Positions 27,721 through 36,847 of a stretch of 64,000 nucleotides of DNA are shown one piece after another. The notes below the pieces were generated by a model. That model worked only from the letters and a program-made list of their open reading frames with translations, made no database searches and was not told the DNA's origin. The stretch is from Sulfitobacter litoralis (GTDB lineage: Bacteria; Pseudomonadota; Alphaproteobacteria; Rhodobacterales; Rhodobacteraceae), in the NCBI RefSeq assembly GCF_900103185.1, contig NZ_FNJD01000008.1:62001-126000 (forward strand), given 5' to 3'. Made by a program: the position numbers and the translations under genes. The first letter of the stretch is position 1. Each line of letters starts with the position of its first letter.

Positions 27721-28725
27721 TCAGGATGGGTCAGCGGCAACACGCACCATGCGCTTACCTTTGTTTTCACCGGCCAGCAGACCGATCAACGCCTGTGGCG
27801 CGTTTTCCAGTCCGTCGATGATATCTTCGGTTACCTTGATCTGCCCCGCATCGACCCAGGTCTGCAACGCGCGCAGCGCCTTGGCGTCGTTCTGGGTCCA
27901 GTCCATCACGATGAACCCCTCCATCCGCAGACGTTTGACCACGACCAAACCGGGCAGGTTGCGCGGGCCGGTGGGGGTTTCCGTGTCATACTGGCTGACA
28001 GCACCACAGCAGACGATGCGGCCCTTTTCGTTCATCGCAAACAACGCCGCCTCGAGCACGGTGCCACCGACGTTGTCGAAATAGACATCCACGCCGTCGG
28101 GGCAGGCAGCGCGCAGGGCTTTGGACATGCCGGGGGCACGGTAGTCGATGCAGGCGTCAAAGCCCAATTCTTCCGTCACCCATTTGCATTTTTCCGCCCC
28201 ACCGGCGATGCCCACGACCCGACAGCCAAGCGCCTTGGCGATCTGGCCGACATAGCCACCGACCGACCCTGCGGCTGCCGACACCAGCACGGTTTCACCC
28301 GCGACCGGTTGCCCGACCGAGATCAGCCCGTGATAGGCGGTTTTGCCCGCGATGCCGTAGACGGACATCAGGTTCGACAACTGCGGCACCTTTGGCAGCT
28401 TCTCGCATTTGCGCGCATCGGCGACGACAAAGTTCGACCAAGTCGCCTCGGACGCGACGATATCGCCCACGGCCAGACGGTCGCTGTTGCTTTCGACGAC
28501 TTCGCAGATGGCATAGGTCGGCATGGCGTCGCCCGCATTTACAGCGGCGCGGTAGGTGGCCCCCTTCATCCACGACCGGTTGGCCGCGTCGATGGACATC
28601 AGGATCACCTTGAGCAGCACCTGACCGTCGCCCGCTACGGGCATATCAGCTGTGGTCTGCCTGAAGTGCTCAGCTGTCAGCGAATCGCTGGGCAGCTCTG
28701 CGATAACAATTTGTGTGTTGGTCAT
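27721..28725 (-). CDS. MDR-family NADP-dependent oxidoreductase (PTGR/CurA-like)
   Basis: 334 residues, zinc-free medium-chain reductase. The cofactor motif SAAAGSVGGYVGQIAKALG is near residue 150, and the DVYFDNVGG motif near 220 is typical of the leukotriene-B4-dehydrogenase/prostaglandin reductase subgroup. Such enzymes reduce the double bond of enones or 2-enoyl compounds with NADPH. It is 13 bp upstream of the MaoC gene, in the same operon. Confidence 0.92.
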   Translation of the reverse strand: MTNTQIVIAELPSDSLTAEHFRQTTADMPVAGDGQVLLKVILMSIDAANRSWMKGATYRAAVNAGDAMPTYAICEVVESNSDRLAVGDIVASEATWSNFVVADARKCEKLPKVPQLSNLMSVYGIAGKTAYHGLISVGQPVAGETVLVSAAAGSVGGYVGQIAKALGCRVVGIAGGAEKCKWVTEELGFDACIDYRAPGMSKALRAACPDGVDVYFDNVGGTVLEAALFAMNEKGRIVCCGAVSQYDTETPTGPRNLPGLVVVKRLRMEGFIVMDWTQNDAKALRALQTWVDAGQIKVTEDIIDGLENAPQALIGLLAGENKGKRMVRVAADPS

Positions 28726-28743
28726 TTTGGTTGTCCTTCCTGA

Positions 28744-29742
28744 TTATTGAACATCCAAAACGACTTTGCCCTGCACCTTGCGGTCTTGCATCAGGTTCAG
28801 CGCGTCGGCGGCTTTCTCCAGCGGGAAGCGGGCCGAGATGCGCGGTTTGATCTGACCGTCAGCATACATGCGGAACAGATCGGCCATGTTTTCGGCATGT
28901 ACCTTGGGTTCACGTGCCGTATGCGCGCCCCAGAAAACACCCATGATCTGCGAGCCTTTCAGCAACGTCAGGTTCAGTGGGATTTTGGGGATGCCAGCGG
29001 GGAAGCCTACGACCAGATAGCGGCCTTTCCAGGCCAGCGCGCGCACAGCGGGTTCTGCATAGGCACCGCCGACGGCGTCATAGACCACATCGACGCCTTC
29101 GCCGCCCGACAGCTTCTTGATCTCGTCCGAGAAGGCTTTTTGCGTGGCGCGGTCATCCATGTCGCGGCTATAGATGATCGTTTCATCGGCGCCTAAATCA
29201 CGACAGAACTGCGCTTTTTCTTCCGACGATACCGCGGCGATGACCCGCACGCCCGAAGCTTTGGCCAGTTCGATCGCGGCGGCACCGACACCACCCGCAG
29301 CGCCCATGATCAGCAAAGATTCGCCGGGCTGGATTTCGGCCCGGTTTTTTAGGGCGTGATGTGAGGTCCCATAGGTCAGAACCAGACATGACGCTTCGTC
29401 ATATGGCATCGCGTCGGGGATCTTCATGACCCTTTCCGCGTCAACAATGATGTCTGTCGCAAAGCCGCCAAAGCCGGTCATTGCCAGCACGCGGTCGCCG
29501 ACTGTAACGTTGGAAACGCCCTCTCCCACGGCGTCCACATCGCCGGCAACTTCACCACCTGGGGCAAAGGGGCGTTGCGGCTTCATCTGGTAAAGATCCT
29601 TGATAATCAAGGTGTCAGGGAAGTTCAGCCCCGCCGCACGCACACGGATTCGGACCTGACCTTTCTTGGGTTCGGGCTGTGGTAGCTCGGTCAGTTCCAG
29701 TGTTTCGGGGCCGCCGGGGGCAGTGCTAAGCATGGCTTTCAT
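28744..29742 (-). CDS. NADPH:quinone reductase-like MDR oxidoreductase
   Basis: 332 residues. Nucleotide motif MGAAGGVGAAAIELAKASG near residue 145 and the GVDVVYDAVGG motif near 215. No structural or catalytic zinc ligands are seen, so it is a QOR-type enzyme, often acting on enoyl-CoA or enones. First gene of a minus-strand operon that diverges from the acyl-CoA dehydrogenase operon; the shared promoter region is 125 bp. Confidence 0.9.
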   Translation of the reverse strand: MKAMLSTAPGGPETLELTELPQPEPKKGQVRIRVRAAGLNFPDTLIIKDLYQMKPQRPFAPGGEVAGDVDAVGEGVSNVTVGDRVLAMTGFGGFATDIIVDAERVMKIPDAMPYDEASCLVLTYGTSHHALKNRAEIQPGESLLIMGAAGGVGAAAIELAKASGVRVIAAVSSEEKAQFCRDLGADETIIYSRDMDDRATQKAFSDEIKKLSGGEGVDVVYDAVGGAYAEPAVRALAWKGRYLVVGFPAGIPKIPLNLTLLKGSQIMGVFWGAHTAREPKVHAENMADLFRMYADGQIKPRISARFPLEKAADALNLMQDRKVQGKVVLDVQ

Positions 29743-29803
29743 CGGGTCTTTCCTCCTCTAGAATTTGCAAAGCAATAGGCGCGTTCAGAAACTGTCTTGT
29801 CAA

Positions 29804-29814
29804 TCGAATTTCGA
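29804..29814. promoter_or_regulatory. Palindrome in the divergent promoter of the catabolic operons
   Basis: TCGAA-T-TTCGA, a perfect 5-bp-arm inverted repeat between the QOR gene and the acyl-CoA dehydrogenase genes. TTTTGC and GCAAAA flank it on the right as a second, looser repeat (29822-29850 region). An operator is possible, perhaps for the IclR protein of the same island. Confidence 0.3.
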
Positions 29815-29867
29815 AATGCAATTTTGCAGTGCGGAATTGGAGTTCGCAAAACGAGGGGGGAGATAAG

Positions 29868-31043
29868 ATGCAGTCCGAACAGGAACTGGAGGGTTTCCGC
29901 GCGGAGTTGCGCGATTGGCTTGAGGCAAACTGCCCAGCCGAAATGCGCGGCGGTGAGCCGAGTGAAGCATCGATATGCTGGGGTGGCAAGAATTTTGAGT
30001 TCGAATCCGACGCGCAACGCGTCTGGTTAGAGCGCGCCGCGTCCAAGGGCTATACCGTGCCCACATGGCCCGTCGAATACGGCGGGGCAGGGATGAACCG
30101 CGCGCAAGAAAAGATTTTCAAAGAAGAGATGGACCGGATCGAGGCGCGCAACCCGTTGCAAAGCTTTGGTATCTGGATGCTTGGGCCCGCCTTGCTGCAC
30201 TTTGGCACGCATGAGCAGAAACTGCATTATTTGCCCCCGATCGCACGTGGTGAAGTCCGCTGGTGTCAGGGCTATTCCGAGCCAGGGGCAGGGTCGGATC
30301 TGGCCAGTGTCCAGACCAAGGGCGAAGACAAGGGCGACCATTGGCTGGTGAACGGCCAGAAAATATGGACCTCTTATGCCGACAAAGCCGACTGGATTTT
30401 TGCGCTGATCCGCACGGATCGTGATGCATCCAAGCATAACGGCATTTCCTTTCTGCTGATCGACATGGAAGACGACGGCGTCGAAACCCGCCCGATCAAA
30501 CTGATTTCCGGTGCGTCCGTGTTCTGCGAAACGTTCTTTACCAATGTGAAGGTGCCCAAGGACCGCATCGTTGGCGAAGAGAACCGCGGTTGGGATGTTG
30601 CAAAATATCTGCTGACCCACGAGCGCGAGATGATCTCGGGCGGGGGGCAGGGCCTTTCGGGCGGTCGCGCACTTGGTGCGGTGCTGAACGAATCTTTGGC
30701 CGAAGGGCAAGAGATGGACACCGTGCTGCGCGCTGACGCGATGCGCTGCGAGGTTGACGCGCTTGCCATTGGGCTCACGCTTGAACGCTACAAAGACCAA
30801 GCCGAAGCAGGCACTGGCGCAGGCAATGCGTCCGCGATGCTGAAATACATGGGCACAGAGCTGAACATGCAGCGCCATGAATTGCTGATGGCCGCTGGCG
30901 GCAGCGATGCGCTGGAATGGGACGGGCCGTTGGGCAACCGCCCGGCGGACTGGCTGCGCACTAAGGCCAATTCAATCGAAGGCGGCACAAGCGAGGTGAT
31001 GCTGAGCATTATCTCCCGCCGCGTGCTTGGGCTTCCGGGGTAA
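29868..31043 (+). CDS. Acyl-CoA dehydrogenase, catalytic subunit of a paired enzyme (PimC-like)
   Basis: 391 residues. FAD/substrate signature YSEPGAGSDLASVQTKG and the C-terminal SIEGGTSEVMLSIISRRVLGLP, which holds the usual catalytic Glu in E-G-G-T. It resembles the large subunit of pimeloyl-CoA or steroid side-chain dehydrogenases, which work as alpha2-beta2 with a second, diverged subunit. That partner is encoded 4 bp downstream. The start at 29868 follows a strong GAGGGGGGAGATAAG site. Confidence 0.93.
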   Translation: MQSEQELEGFRAELRDWLEANCPAEMRGGEPSEASICWGGKNFEFESDAQRVWLERAASKGYTVPTWPVEYGGAGMNRAQEKIFKEEMDRIEARNPLQSFGIWMLGPALLHFGTHEQKLHYLPPIARGEVRWCQGYSEPGAGSDLASVQTKGEDKGDHWLVNGQKIWTSYADKADWIFALIRTDRDASKHNGISFLLIDMEDDGVETRPIKLISGASVFCETFFTNVKVPKDRIVGEENRGWDVAKYLLTHEREMISGGGQGLSGGRALGAVLNESLAEGQEMDTVLRADAMRCEVDALAIGLTLERYKDQAEAGTGAGNASAMLKYMGTELNMQRHELLMAAGGSDALEWDGPLGNRPADWLRTKANSIEGGTSEVMLSIISRRVLGLPG

Positions 31044-31047
31044 GATC

Positions 31048-32163
31048 ATGGTAAAATTAGTATTGACAGAAGACGAAACCATGCTGGTCGACGCAGCGCG
31101 CGGTTTCCTTGATAAATCCGCCCCCGTCAAAGCATTCCGCGACCTGCGCGATGCGGGCAAAACGTATGACGCCAAGATGTGGAAAGAGATGGCCGCGATG
31201 GGATGGGCCGGTGTGCTGGTTCCTGAAAGCGCAGGTGGTGTCGATATGGGCCATGCTGCTGCGGGAATTCTGGCGCAAGAAATGGGCAAGACGCTGGCCG
31301 TGAGCCCCTTTCTTTCGACAGCGGTGATCGCCGCAACAGCCCTGCGCAACGTCAGCGACGCGCGCGCCGAAGCTGCACTCGCCAAGATTGCCAGCGGTGA
31401 CGCGACTTATGCGCTGGCGGTGGATGAGACATCGAAGTTTGACCCAAACGCCACCGCGATGGTTGCCACATCCGAAGGCAACGGTTTCCGCCTGACGGGC
31501 AAGAAGACCTTTGTCGTCGATGGTGCCTTGGCAGACCGGTTGCTGGTGCTGGCCAAGACCGACAATGGGTTGACCCTGTTCGACATTCCCGCAGACCGTG
31601 CAGGCATCACGCGCAATGCGCAGAACATGATCGACGCACGCGATTCTGCGCGGATCGACTTCGACAATGTCGAAGCGACGGGCGATGATGTGCTGGGTCA
31701 GGTCGATGACGCCATGACCGTGCTCAAACCCGCGATAGAGGCAGGACAGGCCGCACTGGCCGCTGAAATGGCCGGCGTCGCTGCGGGGGCGTTCGGGATG
31801 ACCGTTGGGTATCTGAAAGAGCGCAAACAATTCGGCACGTTGATCGGCACTTTCCAAGCCTTGCAACACCGCGCCGCCCACTTGTGGTGCGAGATCGAAG
31901 TCACCGCCTCTGCCGTGTTGCACGCGGGGCGCAAGCTCGACGAAGATCCCGATAATGTCACCATGGCTGTATCGCTCGCCAAGGCCCGCGCGACATCGAC
32001 GGCCAAGCTGGCGGTGATCGAAGGGGTACAGATGCACGGCGGGATCGGCATGACCGATGCTTTCGACATCGGATTTTACATGAAGCGCGCCCGCGTTGGC
32101 GCCGAATGGCTGGGGGACTACGGCTATCACGCCGCCCAAGTTGCCAAGCACAGAGGATTCTAA
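31048..32163 (+). CDS. Acyl-CoA dehydrogenase, second subunit lacking the catalytic Glu motif
   Basis: 371 residues with the acyl-CoA dehydrogenase fold (AALRNVSDARAEAALAKIASG, YLKERKQFGTLIGTFQALQHR, MHGGIGMTDAFDIGFYMKRA). The C-terminus reads RARVGAEWLGDYGYHAAQVA where active homologues have the E-G-T loop, so it probably cannot act alone. This matches the small/beta subunit of heterotetrameric dehydrogenases such as the PimD or ChsE types. It is 4 bp after the first subunit. Confidence 0.9.
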   Translation: MVKLVLTEDETMLVDAARGFLDKSAPVKAFRDLRDAGKTYDAKMWKEMAAMGWAGVLVPESAGGVDMGHAAAGILAQEMGKTLAVSPFLSTAVIAATALRNVSDARAEAALAKIASGDATYALAVDETSKFDPNATAMVATSEGNGFRLTGKKTFVVDGALADRLLVLAKTDNGLTLFDIPADRAGITRNAQNMIDARDSARIDFDNVEATGDDVLGQVDDAMTVLKPAIEAGQAALAAEMAGVAAGAFGMTVGYLKERKQFGTLIGTFQALQHRAAHLWCEIEVTASAVLHAGRKLDEDPDNVTMAVSLAKARATSTAKLAVIEGVQMHGGIGMTDAFDIGFYMKRARVGAEWLGDYGYHAAQVAKHRGF

Positions 32164-32166
32164 GTC

Positions 32167-32988
32167 ATGGATATTCAGACACTTTTCGGGCTCGAGGGCA
32201 AAACCGCGCTGGTCACAGGCGGGGCGACCGGGATTGGCCGGATGGCGGCCGAGGCGCTGGTGCGCGCCGGTGCCCGCGTGTTGATCGCCAGCCGTAAGGG
32301 CGAGGCCTGCGAAGCCGTAGCGAAAGAGCTGAACGCGCTCGGGGCCTCTGGCTCAGCCGAGGGGTTCGCGGGCGATGTAGGCACCGAAGAAGGTGTCGAC
32401 GCGATGGTTGCAGCCGTGAAGGAACGCACCCAGAGCCTCGATATTTTGATGAACAACGCGGGTATCACTTGGGGCGCACCTTTGGGTGACTTTCCGTTCA
32501 AGGCCTGGGGCAAGGTCATGGACGTGAATGTCGCGGGTCTGTTCGATCTGACGCAAAAGCTGCTGCCGCTGCTTAAGGTAAACGCGACGATCGAAGATCC
32601 GGCGCGGGTGGTGAATGTCGGGTCGGTGATGGGTGAACGCGAGATGGGCGACGGTGCCTACAGCTATTCTGCCTCGAAGGCCGCGGTGATCCACCTGAGC
32701 AAGATCCTTGCCAAGGAACTGGCGGGCGATGCAATCACGGTGAATGCATTGGCCCCCGGACCTTTCGTATCGCGCATGACCGCTTTTGCGACCCATGACG
32801 AAGGCATGCGCAGCAAGGTGGGCGACGACGTGCCCTTGCGCCGCGTCGGGACCGATACGGATATCGCGGGCTGCATGCTGTTTCTATGCGGCAAGGGCGG
32901 GGCCTATATCACAGGTGCCGTGGTGCCTGTCAGCGGCGGTATCAATGTGATGAGCGGGCCTAACATCTTTGAACAAGCACTGCACTAA
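32167..32988 (+). CDS. SDR-family oxidoreductase
   Basis: 273 residues. NAD(P)-binding TGGATGIGRMAAEALV at the N-terminus, NNAGITWG, and the catalytic S-Y-K set with YSASK in GDGAYSYSASKAAV. A short-chain dehydrogenase, likely a 3-hydroxyacyl-CoA or other alcohol dehydrogenase of the island. It starts 3 bp after the acyl-CoA dehydrogenase stop. Confidence 0.9.
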   Translation: MDIQTLFGLEGKTALVTGGATGIGRMAAEALVRAGARVLIASRKGEACEAVAKELNALGASGSAEGFAGDVGTEEGVDAMVAAVKERTQSLDILMNNAGITWGAPLGDFPFKAWGKVMDVNVAGLFDLTQKLLPLLKVNATIEDPARVVNVGSVMGEREMGDGAYSYSASKAAVIHLSKILAKELAGDAITVNALAPGPFVSRMTAFATHDEGMRSKVGDDVPLRRVGTDTDIAGCMLFLCGKGGAYITGAVVPVSGGINVMSGPNIFEQALH

Positions 32989-32997
32989 GGGGCGATG

Positions 32998-33924
32998 ATG
33001 GAAATTCGTTTTGACAATCGCGTGGCCATTGTTACCGGCGCAGGCACGGGACTGGGGCGCAGCCATGCGCTTGGTCTCGCGGCACGCGGTGCCAAGGTTA
33101 TGGTCAATGATCTAGGGGTGACAACCGACGGGCAGGGGGCATCCTCGGCTGCTGCCGAAGCGGTCGCGCAAGAAATCCGCGACGCGGGCGGCGAGGCGAT
33201 GGCGCATGGCTGCGATGTGTCGGACGAGGCAGGCGTCAAGGATATGGTCGCACAGGTCATGGACGCCTGGGGCCGCATCGACATTGTGGTGAACAACGCA
33301 GGCATCTTACGGGACAAAACGTTCTCGAAAATGGAGATGTCGGATTTCCGCAAGGTCGTCGACGTGCATCTGATCGGGTCTGCGAATGTGACCCATGCCT
33401 GCTGGCCGATCATGCGCCAACAAAAATACGGGCGCATTGTGCTGACATCCTCGGCGTCGGGGCTGTATGGCAACTTTGGCCAGTCCAACTATGGCGCGGC
33501 CAAAGCGGCGATGATGGGGCTGATGAACGTGCTGCATCTGGAAGGCGCGCGCGACAATATCCGCGTCAACACGCTTGCCCCCACAGCGGCCACACGGATG
33601 ACCGCCGACCTGCTGCCCGAACAGGCGCAGGCGTTGCTGGCGCCTGAAACCATCACCCCCGGCCTGCTGTACCTCGTCAGCGAGGACGGCCCCAGCCGCG
33701 TGATCCTTGGGGCAGGGGCAGGCGGGTTCGCTCAAACCCGTATTTACGAAACGGAAGGCGTGACCTTGACCGGCGACGAGAATACCCCTGAAGGTGTCGC
33801 ATCCGCTTTCGACAAAATCACCGACGAGACAGGCCAGCAAGAGCTGACCGATGCCTTTAGTCAAACGAAGAAATACGCTCTCAATTCAGCCAAGGCCCAA
33901 GGTCTTGATCTGGATTGGGGCTAA
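32998..33924 (+). CDS. SDR-family dehydrogenase, (3R)-hydroxyacyl-CoA dehydrogenase (MFE-2-like)
   Basis: 308 residues. TGAGTGLGRSHALGLAARGAKVMVNDLG is the cofactor site typical of the dehydrogenase domain of peroxisomal multifunctional enzyme 2, including the extra loop before AEAVAQEI. Catalytic YGAAK in GQSNYGAAKAA. Together with the MaoC hydratase it could give an (R)-specific beta-oxidation round. Tandem ATGs exist at 32995 and 32998; the second has better spacing from AAGGGG. Confidence 0.9.
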   Translation: MEIRFDNRVAIVTGAGTGLGRSHALGLAARGAKVMVNDLGVTTDGQGASSAAAEAVAQEIRDAGGEAMAHGCDVSDEAGVKDMVAQVMDAWGRIDIVVNNAGILRDKTFSKMEMSDFRKVVDVHLIGSANVTHACWPIMRQQKYGRIVLTSSASGLYGNFGQSNYGAAKAAMMGLMNVLHLEGARDNIRVNTLAPTAATRMTADLLPEQAQALLAPETITPGLLYLVSEDGPSRVILGAGAGGFAQTRIYETEGVTLTGDENTPEGVASAFDKITDETGQQELTDAFSQTKKYALNSAKAQGLDLDWG

Positions 33925-33951
33925 CAGACGAAATTTCAAAGGGAGATCACC

Positions 33952-35148
33952 ATGCGTGACGCAGTAATCGTATCCACAGCCCGTACCCCGATCGGCAAAG
34001 CCTATCGCGGTGCGTTCAACGCAACCACACCACAAGCGCTTGCCGCGCACGCCATCGAGCACGCCGTGAAGCGCGCCGGGCTTGACGGGTCGGAAATCTC
34101 TGACTGCGTTATCGGGTCGGCATTGCAACAGGGCCATCAGGCGGGCAACATTGCACGTCAAGCCGCCATTCGCGCGGGTCTGCCGGTGACCGTTGCAGGC
34201 ATGTCGCTGGACCGTCAGTGTGCCTCGGGCATGATGGCAATTGCCACCGCGGCCAAGCAGGTTATCACCGACGGCATGGATATTGTCATCGGCGGCGGCG
34301 TCGACAGCATTTCCATGGTGCAAACACCAGAGATGCGCGTCAGCGCCGACCCTTGGCTCAAGCAGAACAAGCCCGAAATCTATATGACCATGCTGGAAAC
34401 AGCTGAAAACGTGGCCGAGCGCTATAACGTCAGCCGCGAAGCGCAAGACGAATACGCAGCACGCAGCCAAGAGCTGACGCACCAAGCGCAGCAGGCGGGC
34501 CGTTTTGACGACGAGATCGTCGGAATGACCACCACAATGATGGTTCAGGACAAAGCCACCAAAGAGATTTCCAAGCACGAAGTTACGTTGGAAAAAGATG
34601 AGGGCAACCGTCCTGGCACCACGGCCGAAAGCCTTGCAGGTCTGAAGCCTGTGTTCAAAGACGGTATCCACCTGCCCGAAGGCAAGTTCATCACCGCGGG
34701 TAACGCCTCGCAGCTCTCCGATGGCGCATCTGCCGCCGTGGTCATGGAAGCCAAGGAAGCCGAACGCCGCGGTCTTCAGCCACTGGGCCGCTACGTTGGT
34801 GTGATGGCCGCAGGCTGCGAGCCTGACGAGATGGGTATCGGTCCGATCTATGCCGTGCCAAAGCTGCTGGAAGCGCATGGGCTGAAGATCGAGGACATCG
34901 GTCTGTGGGAATTGAACGAAGCCTTCGCCTGCCAGGTTATCGCCTCGCGCGACAAGCTGGGCATCCCGGACGAGCTGTTGAACGTGGACGGCGGCGCGAT
35001 TTCGATCGGTCACCCCTACGGCATGTCGGGCGCGCGCATGGTTGGCCACGCGCTGATCGAAGGCAAGCGTCGCGGTGCCAAATATGTTGTCTGCACCATG
35101 TGTGTCGGTGGCGGCATGGGCGCTGCTGGCCTCTTCGAGGTTCTGTAA
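33952..35148 (+). CDS. Acetyl-CoA acyltransferase (thiolase)
   Basis: 398 residues, normal thiolase length. Nucleophile C90 in [11 protein letters not shown], the His in [13 protein letters not shown] and the second Cys in [13 protein letters not shown]. It catalyses the last, thiolytic step of beta-oxidation in the cytoplasm. GGGAGATCACC precedes the ATG. Part of the rightward operon running from 29868. Confidence 0.96.
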   Translation: MRDAVIVSTARTPIGKAYRGAFNATTPQALAAHAIEHAVKRAGLDGSEISDCVIGSALQQGHQAGNIARQAAIRAGLPVTVAGMSLDRQCASGMMAIATAAKQVITDGMDIVIGGGVDSISMVQTPEMRVSADPWLKQNKPEIYMTMLETAENVAERYNVSREAQDEYAARSQELTHQAQQAGRFDDEIVGMTTTMMVQDKATKEISKHEVTLEKDEGNRPGTTAESLAGLKPVFKDGIHLPEGKFITAGNASQLSDGASAAVVMEAKEAERRGLQPLGRYVGVMAAGCEPDEMGIGPIYAVPKLLEAHGLKIEDIGLWELNEAFACQVIASRDKLGIPDELLNVDGGAISIGHPYGMSGARMVGHALIEGKRRGAKYVVCTMCVGGGMGAAGLFEVL

Positions 35149-35154
35149 ACCGCT

Positions 35155-35802
35155 ATGGGAGAGCTACTGGTCATACGTCACGGTCAGGCGTCCTTTGGGG
35201 CTGACAACTACGACAAGCTGTCGGACCTTGGGCACCGGCAATCCGAGGCCGTTGGCCAGTTGCTTCGCGATACAGGTTGGGTGCCGGACCGTACGATCAC
35301 CGGCACCCTGACCCGCCAGAAAGAAACGCTTGCCTCGATGGGATTCGAGGCAGGCGATACACACCCCGGGCTGAATGAATATGATTTCCAGGACTTGCTG
35401 AACGCGCGCTATAAAGGGGCCGTTCCGGATCTGGTAAAAGGCGACCGCAAGGTACATTTTCGTACCCTGCGCGAGACCGTTTTTCAGTGGCAGGCCGACG
35501 AAATCGAAGGCCCAGCCGAAACTTGGGGCAGTTTTACCAACCGCGTAGAAGCCGCCCGCCTGATCGCCTGTGCCGAAGGGGCCGAGCGTGTGCTGGCCGT
35601 GAGCTCGGGCGGCGTGATCGGACAGCTTACAGCTGCATCCCTCGGGGCACCGCACAAAATGATGATGACCTTGAACCTGCAAATCAAGAACACATCAATT
35701 ACCAAATTCGTCTTCACCAAGTCCGCGTTTTTCTTGCATGAATTCAACGCGACCCCGCATCTGATGTCAGCCCAGACCGCTGGCATGCTGACCTATAGTT
35801 AA
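35155..35802 (+). CDS. Histidine phosphatase family protein
   Basis: 215 residues. The phosphohistidine motif is LVIRHGQASFG at residues 4-14, and a second catalytic His/Glu region follows later (LNEYDFQDLL). Members remove phosphate from sugars, lipids or other small molecules. Its place between the thiolase and an ACAD10/11-type kinase is notable, since that pathway works through phosphorylated acyl-CoA intermediates. A direct role is inference. Confidence 0.88.
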   Translation: MGELLVIRHGQASFGADNYDKLSDLGHRQSEAVGQLLRDTGWVPDRTITGTLTRQKETLASMGFEAGDTHPGLNEYDFQDLLNARYKGAVPDLVKGDRKVHFRTLRETVFQWQADEIEGPAETWGSFTNRVEAARLIACAEGAERVLAVSSGGVIGQLTAASLGAPHKMMMTLNLQIKNTSITKFVFTKSAFFLHEFNATPHLMSAQTAGMLTYS

Positions 35803-35814
35803 GGAACGGTAGCC

Positions 35815-36846
35815 ATGAGCACAGACACCCAGACACTCGATATTCCAAAGGTCAGCGCCTATCTGGAAAAACACCTTGAGGGCTTTGAAGGCCCGCTTGA
35901 GGTCTCTAAGTTTCAGGCGGGGCAATCGAACCCGACCTTCTTGTTGAAAACCCCGTCGCGCAACTATGTGCTACGCCGCAAGCCGCCGGGGGTTCTGTTG
36001 AAATCCGCCCATGCGGTTGATCGTGAGTTCCGCGTGCAAAAAGCGTTGCAGGATACCGATGTGCCGGTGTCGAAAATGCACCTGCTGTGCGAAGATGACG
36101 ATGTCATCGGGTCGGCCTTCTATATCATGGACCACATCGACGGGCGCAACTTTATGGACCCGCGCATGCCCGAGATGGACAAGGCAGGCCGCGCCGGTGT
36201 CATCGACGAGATGAACCGCGTGTTGGCGGCTTTGCACGATGTGGATATCGATGCAGTTGGCCTGTCGGACTATGGCCCTCCCGGCAACTACTATGAACGT
36301 CAGGTCGCGCGCTGGACCAAACAGTACCGCGCCTCCGAGACCGAAGACCTGCCGGCGATGAATCAGCTGATCGAAAAGCTGACCGCGAGCATCCCAGAAG
36401 ACGACGGGCAGCGCACGCTGGTGCATGGCGACTATCGCATCGACAATATGATGTTCGAAAAAGACGGCACCAATTGCTTGGCCATTCTGGACTGGGAACT
36501 GTCGACCATTGGCCATCCTTACGCCGACCTTGCCGCCGTAATCATGCAATGGCAGATGCCCGCGGGCACCGAAGGGCGCGGCTTTGGCGGAGAGGACCGC
36601 GCAGCGCTTGGCGTGCCGACCGATGCTGAATTCATCGCGAAATACTGCGAACGCCGCGGGTTGGAAGGGATCGACAACTTTGGCTTCTACCTTGCGTTCT
36701 GCTTCTTCCGCATGGCGGGGATCATTCAGGGCGTGCTGAAACGTGCGCTGGACGGCAATGCCTCCAACCCCGAACGCGCGATGAAGGTCGGTGCCTATGT
36801 GCCGGTATTTGCGGAAAACGGGCTTAAAGCGTTGGAAGGCAAATAA
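35815..36846 (+). CDS. APH-type phosphotransferase, homologue of the ACAD10/ACAD11 kinase domain
   Basis: 343 residues. Very close in pattern to the N-terminal half of animal ACAD11: FQAGQSNPTFLL, YVLRRKPPGVLL, VDREFRVQKAL, then the kinase motifs LVHGDYRIDN and LDWELSTIGHP. In that family, and in the related LvaA of the Pseudomonas levulinate pathway, the kinase phosphorylates the 4-hydroxyl of a 4-hydroxyacyl-CoA. The matching dehydrogenase half is a separate gene at 50338-51651. AAGGA lies 8-9 nt before the ATG. Confidence 0.92.
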   Translation: MSTDTQTLDIPKVSAYLEKHLEGFEGPLEVSKFQAGQSNPTFLLKTPSRNYVLRRKPPGVLLKSAHAVDREFRVQKALQDTDVPVSKMHLLCEDDDVIGSAFYIMDHIDGRNFMDPRMPEMDKAGRAGVIDEMNRVLAALHDVDIDAVGLSDYGPPGNYYERQVARWTKQYRASETEDLPAMNQLIEKLTASIPEDDGQRTLVHGDYRIDNMMFEKDGTNCLAILDWELSTIGHPYADLAAVIMQWQMPAGTEGRGFGGEDRAALGVPTDAEFIAKYCERRGLEGIDNFGFYLAFCFFRMAGIIQGVLKRALDGNASNPERAMKVGAYVPVFAENGLKALEGK

Positions 36847-36847
36847 G

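Noticed and set aside
33886-35049. A 387-codon minus-strand open frame opposite the thiolase.
   Set aside because: The thiolase has all catalytic motifs; the opposite frame is a shadow.
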